From: JANMZR01 sp040385875
GTDB lineage: Bacteria > Bacteroidota > Bacteroidia > Cytophagales > Spirosomataceae
Length of the DNA stretch: 64,000 bases
Assembly: GCA_040385875.1 (NCBI GenBank)
Contig: JAZKGO010000076.1
Location: 1 to 64,000 of the forward strand
Direction of reading: 5' to 3'
Shown: positions 24,567 to 33,147 of the stretch, in pieces
Position numbering within the stretch: position 1 is the stretch's first letter
Layout: each line of letters opens with the position of its first letter
Made by a program: the position numbers and the translations under genes
Notes under the pieces: model-generated
The model's database searches: none
What the model saw: the letters and a program-made list of their open reading frames with translations, nothing else
What the model was told of the DNA's origin: nothing

Positions 24567-27500
24567 CTATTGCAATTGTTTTTTTCTACGCATAAATAAT
24601 TCACCCAATTGCCTATAATCTCTTGAAATAGAAAAGCCCACTCCAGTTTCAACAATAAAACCTTCTAGAACTGACTGGTATTGATTTTTGCGAAAGGCCT
24701 TAAATAAAAACTTGCCATCGCTACTTAACTTGTAATTCAACATGAGGTTATCAAATACTTCTGAGGGGTTTCTTGTAATTTTTGTGTTATTTTCCAACTC
24801 AAAATTTCGACCCACTTTAATTTCTACTTTATCATTGAAGAAGGCCTTTGATAAACCTAAATTCAAATCGGTACGGGTGCTTGAAACACCGTTGAAATAG
24901 TCTTGTGAAGAAGATAAATTCACATCTAAATCCACTCCTTTAATTACACTTGAAGCAAATTGATTTAATTGATCTGACAACAACTTACTCACACTTTGGC
25001 GAGCAAAAGCACTAGCATTGCTTCCTCCAGTATTTGAAGAGAAGAAATCAGATGACTTGTCTGAAAAAAATCGATTCAAAACCAACAGTGCAAAAACTTG
25101 CTTATTTATTTCGTCGCCATTTTTATTTTCTCCTTCCGCATTTAATGCATTCAGTCGGGTTTTTACATTTGTAATCACATCATTCGCCACTAATCTCTGG
25201 CTCTCAGATGGCACAATTTTAAAAGTTATATTAGGTCTTGACAGTTTGCCGGTCATTGTTAATTGTACTTCAAAGTTCATTTTTTGTCGATAAACATCTC
25301 GATTATTAGCGATTTCATTTTCCATTAGATCCAATGGTGAGGTATTTACTTTGTAAATGGCGGTTATGTCTACCTCGCCATTCATAGGATCGCCCGACCA
25401 AATAATGCTGCTCCCTTTTTGAATAGAGAATTGCTTTTTTAGTACCTCAAAAGTCAGGCCATAACTTCCTTCTGTCAAGTCATATGAGCCCAACATATAG
25501 GGTTTCCCATTATTATTGATGCCTGCATTTAGTTTTCCATGCCCTTTTACTTTTAGATTATCACCATTGATTTCATCCACAATAATGGTTAATTCTGATT
25601 TTTCATCAGCCTCAATATTGAGAGATATTTCACTGATGAAATCATTCACGAAAGGTTTTTCGACAAGGGTGTCTTTTGAGGCAACTTCCATCTCAGGGTT
25701 TGACCGATTTACAAACACCACCACTCCTTCCGATTCTCCCAGATCATCGCCGCTATTGGCTATAATAATTGATATGCTGCTATTTTCCCTGATTTTGACA
25801 TCACCATCAATTTTCACTTTTGTTGAAACACCTTTCAAAGTCAGGTCAGCATCTACGATTCCTTTTCCATAGATAAGGTCATTGTCTTTTCTTGTGGAAT
25901 TTAATGCCAAAAAGTTTTTGGTGTCAATCGTCAAATCATATTTTACATAAGGGATATTGGTTAGTAAAACTGTTCCATTTACTTTCATGGGTTGGTTCAA
26001 AGTATCAGTGATGGCAAGCTGATTCAGCCGAATAGTTGAGCCCTCAAAAAGTAAAGTTTGTTTATCAATCAAATAGCGCCCTCCAAAAGAACTTAAATCA
26101 AATGCTACTTTATCAAAATTTAAATTTCCATTAATTTCTGGATTGTCAAAGGAGCCATTTATTTCGGCCTTCCCATTCAGGTTACCTTTGGCTCGTTTCA
26201 TTTCGCCCATGCTAAATGCTTCAACAGTTTCAGCACTTAACTTATTGATTATCAGGTTTAAATTTAAATTATTTTTGGTGTTTAAAAAGTAGCTTCCAGT
26301 CAATAATAAGTCGTTATTTTGATTGACTAATGTTGCATTGGTAGTGATTTTATTGGCCGATTCATTGAAAATATTCAAAGTTAAATTACCAATAGGCTTC
26401 TGTTTGAAATTGAAATTTTTGACCACCATATCGCCTTTGAATGATGGCTGTGTCATATAATCACTTAGCAAAATCTGACCATCCATCTTTCCGCTAGCCA
26501 GTGTGGAATCGGCAGAAAAAAGCGATACAAAATTTTGGATTTCCAAACTGTCAGTGGTTACATTGATTGGCCCATTTGGCAGATCAGTTGTGCTATTAAT
26601 TATTAATTTTTGTTCTCCTCTTTTGATATTAAAATTATTGGCGAGTAAACCTCTATTACCATATTGTAAATAGCCTGTGGAATCGGCCACCCATGGTAAA
26701 TAGTTGATTAATAGGCCTTTGTTGGCTAATTTTAATCGATATTGTCTATCAATACTTTGAATAGTCCCCACTAATTCATTTCTATTTTTATTTTCAAAAT
26801 CTCTAAAAATAGCTTTGAAACCAGCCGAATTATCGGCGATAATTCCTTCCAAACTGGTTTTTCTCACTTGAAAGTCATCGTAATTAATCCCATCAAAACC
26901 ACCAGAATACTTTAACTTATTTTGATCGGCCACCATCGAAAGCTTCGCATTAGAGATTTTTATGGTATCATATTCCATGAATGGCATCGACAAATTGCCT
27001 CTCAATAATGTGTCAGCTTTGCTGTCAATTTTGGCTATCAAGCGAGTGGTATCCAAGCGGGTAAGTAGCGGAAAAAAAGATTGAAGGGCTGGATGGTTGA
27101 CCAATTTTAGGTCCATCGTCAAACTATAAGGTTCTATTACTGGCTTATAGGTCACGTCAGGCAATACAAAATAACGATTGGCGGTTAGAATAAAAATATC
27201 AGGAATTTGCAAATAATTGAAATTGCCATTTAGCTTTGCTTTGATAAAAGGTGCATTAATTGTAATTGATTTTCCATTTGCGGTATTGTTGGCCGTCAAA
27301 GTCATATTTTCAACTTTGGTGACCTTTCCATTTTGTGTTAAAGTGCCCTTATTAATTGTAATTGTTCCAGTCGGATTCTCAGGATTTGTCTCTTGCATAT
27401 CAATATCAATATCTCCTTTGATGCCAATATTATCGGTATAAAAGCCCAATGCTTTGAGGTTTAGTTGGTCGATAGTTGCCTTACCTTTTATGCTCGGATA

Positions 27501-29546
27501 TTCTTTTGAAATATCAAATTGCGAGTCGATTACTAGATTGAGGTTTGGGTCTGAAATATTCCCTACTAGGGTAAAAATTTGATTGGATAAAGTGCCTTTT
27601 AAGCTGGCATTTTTATAATTATACCCGTTGATTTCTGCCTGTTCGATGATTCCATCAAATGCAGTTTCTAATGTTTGAATGTCAAAGCCAGTTCCTTTTA
27701 CTTTGGCATTGAGTGTGAGTTTACCAAATTGATCTGTTTTTTTGAGAAATTTGCCCATTTCAAAACCTGCTAAAATAATTTTCCCCTCGTATTTTTGATT
27801 CTTTTCCGCAGTGATATTGATTAGTTTTCCATTGAAAGTGGCATTTCCAAAATCGGATTGAAGATTTGTATTAAGTGATAAATCTTCTAATTTCCCGGCT
27901 ATTTTTCCATTTAGAGTAATTTTTTGAGGTAATTCAATGGTGTTTGGGAGGGTGTTTTTAGGTAACATTTTCAGTAAATCTTTTTGGGTGATAGCTAATG
28001 TGGTTACATTCAAATTTAGTATCGTTTTTTTTGGGTTGGGTAGTCCTTTAATTTGCCCCTGAAAACTTAACTTAGCTCCATCGAAGCCAGTCAAAGTGGT
28101 AGTTGCAATTTGCAAATTATTGATTTTCCCCGAAAGTTTCCCGTTGATTTTCACAATCCCGTTTTCATTTCCCTCAAATGGAGTAGTTTTTGCATATTCC
28201 GGAAAAAGTAAGAGTAGGTCTTTAAAACCTATTTGACTATTTTTGAGTGAAGATTGGATACTGGCGTTTCCAAGATTTTTGCTCAATTCATCCAATGAGG
28301 CGTAACTCAAAATAAACTCATCTCTGATAATTGATTGGGGTGTTTTTAACTCCAATTTTTTCAAAAAAGTTTGCTTTTCAGTATAAGCAAAATCCGTTTG
28401 CAATGATTTTAATTGAAGGCCTGCTTTTTCTTTGAATGAACCGCTATATATCCATCCAGAAATCCCCTTATCAGAATAACTTAAACGTTCGGCATTTAAG
28501 TTTAATTCATTGATTTTCAAGTTATTAAAATCAATTCCTTTTGCTTTTTTTGCCTCATTTTGATTGTCGTATTGTACTGTATTTTTGCTTAATATAATTT
28601 TATCTACCAACACTGCCCAATTATTCTCAATGGTTTCAGCTTTTGCGATTGCCTTTTTAAGAGAAGTTTTCTTCCTCAAAACACTTAGCTCAGCCACAGT
28701 ATTGGATAGTTCAAATGTTTTTAAATGCACTTTTTTGCTTTCCAAATACAACTTATTTCCTACAGCCTTGAGCTGACCCAATTTCACGGTATTAATTAGC
28801 CCAGCATTTTCATCGGCAAATTTCCAATGAATGTTTTTGGCTTTTAATTCATTAAATGCTACATCTAAAGTATCAGATTTTGCCAATTTATTCTTTTTAG
28901 GAACACCAGAATACAATCGTAAATCAATAGCGGCGTCTTCAATATTCAATTGATCAAAATGATATTTTGAAAGAGAGGGATCAAAGGCAGTAAGCGATGT
29001 ATTGGTATTTTTTATTTGAACTTTCGCATCAATCCCTTCTTGATCGTCTAGATAGTCAATCGAAACATTTTGAAGCTTAATTTTATCAATATTATAGGAT
29101 AGGCCCTTGCCTTGCGTAGTATCAGGAAGTATATTAATGGAATCCTTTTTTTTGAAAGCATTTAAAATATATTCAAAATTAAAGGTCGTATCAGGTAATC
29201 TCCTATTGATATTTAATTGGATTTTTTCTAAACCCAACTCATTGACATGTACCCTATTTTGTAATAAACCCAGCATATCCATATTCACATATAATTTTTG
29301 ACCAGCCACTAAGGTATCTCCATGTTTATCAGCAAAATATACGCCTTCGAGTTCTATCCAATCTGGTAGGCTGTATTTGATTTTCTGAATTTTAAATGGA
29401 GTTTCAATTTTCTTTTTCAGATAGCCATTTACCCTTTTGGTAAAAAAAATCTGACCAGATTCCGTCTGTAAATAGATAGAAGTGCCTACTAATAGTACTA
29501 GTATAAATAAAAATAAGCCACCAAATATTTTTAAAAAAAGTCGCAT
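24567..29546 (-). CDS. tamB: TamB translocation and assembly module protein
   Basis: A 1659-aa AsmA/TamB-like bridge protein of the envelope. One N-terminal transmembrane helix (about 5-27), then a very long beta-helical body of repeating strands forming a hydrophobic groove, and a C-terminal TamB (DUF490) domain (about 1230-1640) with GKLNAGINNNGKPYMLGSYDLTEGSYGLTFEV and DVDLNLSSSQDYFNGVSSTRTDLNLGLSKAF. TamB is thought to move phospholipids to, or help protein assembly in, the outer membrane together with TamA/TamL. The gene is immediately followed by the TamL gene (one-nucleotide spacing). Confidence 0.9.
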   Translation of the reverse strand: MRLFLKIFGGLFLFILVLLVGTSIYLQTESGQIFFTKRVNGYLKKKIETPFKIQKIKYSLPDWIELEGVYFADKHGDTLVAGQKLYVNMDMLGLLQNRVHVNELGLEKIQLNINRRLPDTTFNFEYILNAFKKKDSINILPDTTQGKGLSYNIDKIKLQNVSIDYLDDQEGIDAKVQIKNTNTSLTAFDPSLSKYHFDQLNIEDAAIDLRLYSGVPKKNKLAKSDTLDVAFNELKAKNIHWKFADENAGLINTVKLGQLKAVGNKLYLESKKVHLKTFELSNTVAELSVLRKKTSLKKAIAKAETIENNWAVLVDKIILSKNTVQYDNQNEAKKAKGIDFNNLKINELNLNAERLSYSDKGISGWIYSGSFKEKAGLQLKSLQTDFAYTEKQTFLKKLELKTPQSIIRDEFILSYASLDELSKNLGNASIQSSLKNSQIGFKDLLLLFPEYAKTTPFEGNENGIVKINGKLSGKINNLQIATTTLTGFDGAKLSFQGQIKGLPNPKKTILNLNVTTLAITQKDLLKMLPKNTLPNTIELPQKITLNGKIAGKLEDLSLNTNLQSDFGNATFNGKLINITAEKNQKYEGKIILAGFEMGKFLKKTDQFGKLTLNAKVKGTGFDIQTLETAFDGIIEQAEINGYNYKNASLKGTLSNQIFTLVGNISDPNLNLVIDSQFDISKEYPSIKGKATIDQLNLKALGFYTDNIGIKGDIDIDMQETNPENPTGTITINKGTLTQNGKVTKVENMTLTANNTANGKSITINAPFIKAKLNGNFNYLQIPDIFILTANRYFVLPDVTYKPVIEPYSLTMDLKLVNHPALQSFFPLLTRLDTTRLIAKIDSKADTLLRGNLSMPFMEYDTIKISNAKLSMVADQNKLKYSGGFDGINYDDFQVRKTSLEGIIADNSAGFKAIFRDFENKNRNELVGTIQSIDRQYRLKLANKGLLINYLPWVADSTGYLQYGNRGLLANNFNIKRGEQKLIINSTTDLPNGPINVTTDSLEIQNFVSLFSADSTLASGKMDGQILLSDYMTQPSFKGDMVVKNFNFKQKPIGNLTLNIFNESANKITTNATLVNQNNDLLLTGSYFLNTKNNLNLNLIINKLSAETVEAFSMGEMKRAKGNLNGKAEINGSFDNPEINGNLNFDKVAFDLSSFGGRYLIDKQTLLFEGSTIRLNQLAITDTLNQPMKVNGTVLLTNIPYVKYDLTIDTKNFLALNSTRKDNDLIYGKGIVDADLTLKGVSTKVKIDGDVKIRENSSISIIIANSGDDLGESEGVVVFVNRSNPEMEVASKDTLVEKPFVNDFISEISLNIEADEKSELTIIVDEINGDNLKVKGHGKLNAGINNNGKPYMLGSYDLTEGSYGLTFEVLKKQFSIQKGSSIIWSGDPMNGEVDITAIYKVNTSPLDLMENEIANNRDVYRQKMNFEVQLTMTGKLSRPNITFKIVPSESQRLVANDVITNVKTRLNALNAEGENKNGDEINKQVFALLVLNRFFSDKSSDFFSSNTGGSNASAFARQSVSKLLSDQLNQFASSVIKGVDLDVNLSSSQDYFNGVSSTRTDLNLGLSKAFFNDKVEIKVGRNFELENNTKITRNPSEVFDNLMLNYKLSSDGKFLFKAFRKNQYQSVLEGFIVETGVGFSISRDYRQLGELFMRRKKQLQ

Positions 29547-29647
29547 TTAGAATTTGTCAAAAACCTTAACATTAGGAAACCTCAATAGTAAACTATTGAA
29601 GATCAGCTTTCGGATTCATTATTAATCGATCATTAGTGGTTGGCTAA

Positions 29648-30376
29648 TTACCGCTGAAATGTATTTAAATTAAAGACAGGATTAAAAATCATGATAGTAC
29701 TTAATTTTACATTTCTTTTATCAATGTTACTATAGTAAGTGCTTTCAGCAGGGTATTTTATACCAAAATCAGAGGTAGAATAGGCGGTAAATTCTTTCGT
29801 AATTTGTTCACTTGTAGGCAAATTATCAATTTGCTTTGAAAGTAAGCCAGAAGTATTATTAAAATACAAATCATATTTCAACTTATTGCCAGCCAGCTCG
29901 ATATGGTGAACTTTTTGGGCCCCCATTGTTTCTAAACCTACATAAGTAGCAATATAACCTTTCGATTCATAATCATAAAATGGTGCAAATAAGTCAAATA
30001 TTTCCCTTTTCATGTTCACTTTTTCCTTTTCGCTCAAATCTTTTACTTGGTAAACTACTGCCTGATTTGTACCGCCAGTGGGTATTTTATAAAAGGAATC
30101 TTTTGGACTCATGCCAGTGATGAAATTCCTTTTCATGATTGTCTTGGTTTTTATAATGGAAAGGTCGGCCATTGAAACTTTTATTTCCATATTATAATCG
30201 CTTGCTGCATTTGAAACATATGATTGTTTCAAAGTGTAAGTTTTTACTTGATTCCACAGGTTAATTCCTCCTGTCGCTTTATAGTAATTTCCAAAAATCT
30301 CTTCTATAGTTTGGCCATCCACATTGATGCTTAGAAGCGAGATTAATAATAGGGAAGTAGATATTTTTTTTAGCAT
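29648..30376 (-). CDS. LolA-like periplasmic protein
   Basis: A 242-aa exported protein with a signal peptide (about 1-22). The fold-like sequence, with short beta strands such as YTLKQSYVSNAASDYNMEIKV and TYVGLETMGAQKVHHIEL, is like the outer-membrane lipoprotein-sorting (LolA/LolB) superfamily proteins common in Bacteroidota; homology is suggested rather than clear. It is 101 nt upstream of tamB on the same strand, with no obvious terminator between, and it follows an M48 peptidase gene. A role in outer-membrane biogenesis is consistent with the neighbours. Confidence 0.55.
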   Translation of the reverse strand: MLKKISTSLLLISLLSINVDGQTIEEIFGNYYKATGGINLWNQVKTYTLKQSYVSNAASDYNMEIKVSMADLSIIKTKTIMKRNFITGMSPKDSFYKIPTGGTNQAVVYQVKDLSEKEKVNMKREIFDLFAPFYDYESKGYIATYVGLETMGAQKVHHIELAGNKLKYDLYFNNTSGLLSKQIDNLPTSEQITKEFTAYSTSDFGIKYPAESTYYSNIDKRNVKLSTIMIFNPVFNLNTFQR

Positions 30377-30439
30377 TTCAACTATGAATATTTAAATTAT
30401 GTTATTTATTCGACTTAGTATTACAAGTTCATATTTATT

Positions 30440-30480
30440 ATTCAATGCAGCCATTCTCTTGAAGGTTGGCTGCATTGAAT
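30440..30480. terminator. 14-bp hairpin between the M48 and LolA-like genes
   Basis: Arms ATTCAATGCAGCCA (30440-30453) and its exact complement (30467-30480), about 30 nt after the M48 stop codon. The following T run is weak on the minus strand, so termination may be partial or the hairpin may protect the mRNA 3' end. Confidence 0.6.
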
Positions 30481-30508
30481 AGTTAACGCTATTTATTTTA
30501 AAAAAATT

Positions 30509-31318
30509 TCACATTTTCGAAGCCTTATAATATTTGATGGCTTGAGGCATGTTACTTTTTAGTTTTGATATTCTTGAGGCATCGCTGGGGTGACTACTCA
30601 AAAACTCAGGTTGTTTTGCTCCCCCAGCTGTTGACATTCTTTGCCAAAAAGGAATCGCTACTTCAGGGTTGTAACCAGCCATTGCGGCAAAGAATAAACC
30701 AAACTTATCGGCTTCATTTTCTGCATTTCGTGAAAACGGTAACACAGCACCTACATTACTACCTACACCGTAAGCGGTCAAAAACAAATTTTGTGTTTGA
30801 GCAGGTTTTGAGGCAAGCGCCACCTGCAAAGCTGTACCTCCTAGTTGTTGTAATAAGCCCTGACTTACTCTCTCACTTCCATGCTGTGCAACGGCGTGGG
30901 CGATTTCATGACCCAAAACAATTGCCAAAGAAGCTTCGTTTTGCGTAACAGGTAATATGCCTGTATAAACTACCACTTTACCTCCAGGCATACACCATGC
31001 ATTAATTTCTTTATTGTTGACCAAATTAAACTCCCATTGGTAGCCAGCCAGAACGGAGGTTTGGCCTTTTCCATCATAATACTTTTTTATGGCTGAAGCA
31101 ATTCTTGAGCCAACCCGTCTTACCATTTCGGCATTATTATCACTTTGGCTAACTACATTATTTTGACTTAAGAATGTATTGTATTCAGTATTGGCCATTG
31201 ATTGTAATTCTGTCTCGGAAACCAACTTTAATTGTTTTCGACCAGTTACCAAATTTTTGGAACAGCCTATAAAAAGGGTTGCAACCAAAAGTAATGAAAA
31301 TATTTTTTTCGTAAGCAT
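30509..31318 (-). CDS. M48 metallopeptidase lipoprotein (LoiP/BepA-like)
   Basis: A 269-aa lipoprotein (lipobox LFIGC, Cys19) with the zinc motif HEIAH (137-141) and the downstream ligand Glu in NAENEADKFG, typical of single-domain M48 proteases that check outer-membrane proteins. Length and the CMPGGKVVVYTGIL segment fit this group. The 5' leader is unusually long (about 120 nt, from direct-repeat site l) and contains a motif shared with an MFS gene elsewhere in the window. A second M48 gene is at 35969. Likely role: envelope protein quality control. Confidence 0.88.
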   Translation of the reverse strand: MLTKKIFSLLLVATLFIGCSKNLVTGRKQLKLVSETELQSMANTEYNTFLSQNNVVSQSDNNAEMVRRVGSRIASAIKKYYDGKGQTSVLAGYQWEFNLVNNKEINAWCMPGGKVVVYTGILPVTQNEASLAIVLGHEIAHAVAQHGSERVSQGLLQQLGGTALQVALASKPAQTQNLFLTAYGVGSNVGAVLPFSRNAENEADKFGLFFAAMAGYNPEVAIPFWQRMSTAGGAKQPEFLSSHPSDASRISKLKSNMPQAIKYYKASKM

Positions 31319-31320
31319 AT

Positions 31321-31353
31321 AAATGTTTTTTTAAGGTCTCATGGAATCGCCTA
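31321..31353 (-). promoter_or_regulatory. Conserved leader segment, copy 1
   Basis: On the minus strand the segment just upstream of the M48 start reads GGCGATTCC, three variable bases, AGACCTT, then AAAAAAACATTTAT. The same order recurs before the MFS gene at 50302 (GGAGATTCC...AGACCTT...). It lies inside the mRNA leader here. Its meaning is unknown. Confidence 0.5.
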
Positions 31354-31442
31354 TTTATACATAATGTGGTTTGTTCACAGAACCCTGTAGGCCTACACTT
31401 ATGTTTATGGCTATTTCATGTTTAAATAATTTTAATTATGCA

Positions 31443-31507
31443 CAAAGTTGGTTTAAATGTCCAATTCAAGGATTACACAATTGTGAGAAATCTTTACATT
31501 ATTCACA
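31443..31507 (-). promoter_or_regulatory. Direct-repeat stress promoter, site l (M48 peptidase)
   Basis: On the minus strand a 38-bp element (31507-31470) with TGTGAATAATGTAA and AATTGTGTAATC, then 27 nt ending in CAACTTTG (31450-31443). It is divergent from site h (31562), 54 bp away, so one short region may serve both genes. Confidence 0.65.
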
Positions 31508-31561
31508 GATTGGCGTTTTTTGGAATGCTGGGAAGCTTTTTTGTGATTGAAAATTAAAATG

Positions 31562-31626
31562 TGGGAATCTTACAAACAATAATAAAATTTATGTAATAAT
31601 TAACTTTCATTAAAAATAGAACTTTG
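31562..31626 (+). promoter_or_regulatory. Direct-repeat stress promoter, site h (DUF4382 lipoprotein)
   Basis: A 38-bp element at 31562-31599 with TGGGAATCTTACAA and ATTTATGTAATAA, then 27 nt ending in GAACTTTG (31619-31626). The predicted start near 31631 gives a 33-nt leader to ATG 31664. It is weaker than d or e, but its spacing is exact. Confidence 0.6.
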
Positions 31627-31663
31627 TAATCAAATTATTTAAGTTAAACTAATAAATGAAATC

Positions 31664-32431
31664 ATGAGAAAAATTAATGTAGTTGTAGGTTTAATTGGTG
31701 TAATATTTATGATCAGTTCTTGCAAAAAAGACTCTGACTCTATAGGTACCAATAAAACCTTTAATGTGAGAATGACCGATGCCCCAGCTGCATACGGAGC
31801 GGTAAATATTGATTTGCAAAGTGTTGAAATAGTGGGAGATGATGACAAAACGGTTGTAATGAATGTGAGTAAAGGGATTTATAATTTGTTGGATTTCACC
31901 AATGGAAAAGATACTTTGATTGCTACTGCTTCATTAGATGCGGAAAGTGTAAAGCAAATTAGACTTATTCTAGGATCCAATAATACAATCATGGTGAATG
32001 GTGTAAGCTATCCTTTAAGTACGCCAAGTGCTGAGCAATCTGGTTTGAAGTTATTGGTCAATCAAACACTAGAGGCAGGGATTGCTAATAGCATTACAGT
32101 TGATTTCGACGCAAGTAAATCTATTGTGGAACAAGGAAATGGTGTTTATAAATTAAAGCCTGTATTGAGAACCTTTCAAACAGCCATAAGCGGTTCAATT
32201 AAGGGTAAAATTTCACCATTAGGTACCCTTGCTTCAGTAACGGCCACGTCTTCAACCAATGTGACTTATACCACAACTGCAAATCTGCTTGGCGACTTTA
32301 TGCTTGTGGGTGTTCCTTCTGGAATGTATACAATTACGGTTACTCCAGCGCTACCATTAACCCCCTTCACTCAAACCAATGTAGTGGTTACAACAGGTGT
32401 GGTCACCAATATTGGTGTAGTTAATTTTTAA
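31664..32431 (+). CDS. DUF4382 domain lipoprotein
   Basis: A 255-aa lipoprotein (lipobox MISSC, Cys20). The DUF4382 domain (about 28-170) shows FNVRMTDAPAAYGAVNIDLQSVEIV, YNLLDFTNGKDTLIA and SVKQIRLILGSNNTIMVNG, a beta-sandwich seen in many Bacteroidota surface lipoproteins; it is followed by a second Ig-like or carboxypeptidase-regulatory-like domain (about 172-255, GSIKGKISPLG...LLGDFMLVGVPSGMYTITVTP). Function is not known. It forms a two-gene operon with the Met-rich DUF6799 protein 10 nt downstream, and is driven from direct-repeat site h. Confidence 0.85.
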   Translation: MRKINVVVGLIGVIFMISSCKKDSDSIGTNKTFNVRMTDAPAAYGAVNIDLQSVEIVGDDDKTVVMNVSKGIYNLLDFTNGKDTLIATASLDAESVKQIRLILGSNNTIMVNGVSYPLSTPSAEQSGLKLLVNQTLEAGIANSITVDFDASKSIVEQGNGVYKLKPVLRTFQTAISGSIKGKISPLGTLASVTATSSTNVTYTTTANLLGDFMLVGVPSGMYTITVTPALPLTPFTQTNVVVTTGVVTNIGVVNF

Positions 32432-32441
32432 AAACAAAACT

Positions 32442-33011
32442 ATGAAAATAATAATGTTTTTAGTAGCTGCAATGCTACTTACCAATGGCACTTATGCTCA
32501 GGGGAATAGCCAAAAGAATAAGGTAGCCTACAAGAAAAATGCTCAAAAAATGAAGGGAGCACATCCCGACGGAGTAATGATGAAAAATGGCAAAATGATG
32601 TTGACCATGAATGGGAAAACCACTCTCATGGTAAATGAAGTAACATTATCAAATGGCACTCGAGTAATGGCTAACGGCCATTGTATGATGAGAGATGGCT
32701 CAACACTGATGCTAAAAAATGGCGACCATATGAATATGGATGGGAATTTGGTGCCTATGAAAATGAAAAGTGTAAAAATGGCCAAAATTCACCCCAATGG
32801 AGTATCGATGCAAAATGGTAGAATGATGATGACCATAAAAGGCAATACCACTCTGATGGAAAATGAAGTAACGATGGGAAATGGTACCAGGGTTTTTACA
32901 AATGGCAGATATATATTAAAGGATGGTTCAATCTTGATTTTGAAAGAAGGTGAACAAATGAATCTGGGTGGAAATATTATGCCTGTAAAAAAGCACAAAA
33001 TGAAAAGCTAA
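32442..33011 (+). CDS. Exported Met-rich protein with two DUF6799-like repeats
   Basis: A 189-aa protein with a signal peptide (about 1-19) and two near-identical halves of about 65-70 residues. Each starts HP(D/N)GV and contains KNGKMMLTMNGKTTLM / QNGRMMMTIKGNTTLM, NEVTLSNGTRV / NEVTMGNGTRV, and DGSTLMLKNGDHMNMDGN / DGSILILKEGEQMNLGGN, which matches what I recall of the DUF6799 pattern. Met is abundant. The duplication is internal and the halves have drifted about a third. Located 10 nt after the DUF4382 gene. A metal-binding role is possible from composition but unproven. Confidence 0.7.
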   Translation: MKIIMFLVAAMLLTNGTYAQGNSQKNKVAYKKNAQKMKGAHPDGVMMKNGKMMLTMNGKTTLMVNEVTLSNGTRVMANGHCMMRDGSTLMLKNGDHMNMDGNLVPMKMKSVKMAKIHPNGVSMQNGRMMMTIKGNTTLMENEVTMGNGTRVFTNGRYILKDGSILILKEGEQMNLGGNIMPVKKHKMKS

Positions 33012-33071
33012 TTAAAAAAGAGAGATTAACATTTTACAAGTTAATCATTTACATCAAACAATAGAAATCTT

Positions 33072-33116
33072 GGATATTTTGAGAAATTCAATTCTTAAAA
33101 TATCCAGGATTTTTTA
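33072..33116 (+). terminator. Intrinsic terminator after the DUF6799 gene
   Basis: Arms GGATATTTT and AAAATATCC, extended by GAGAA/TTCTT, followed by GGATTTTTTA. It ends the DUF4382-DUF6799 operon before the convergent receptor gene. Confidence 0.8.
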
Positions 33117-33147
33117 TTTCCAGCTATGTAATTGTCTTTATCGGATA

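Noticed and set aside
24566..24655. 30-residue extension of TamL
   Set aside because: It overlaps the end of tamB and would remove the lipoprotein signal from the N-terminus.
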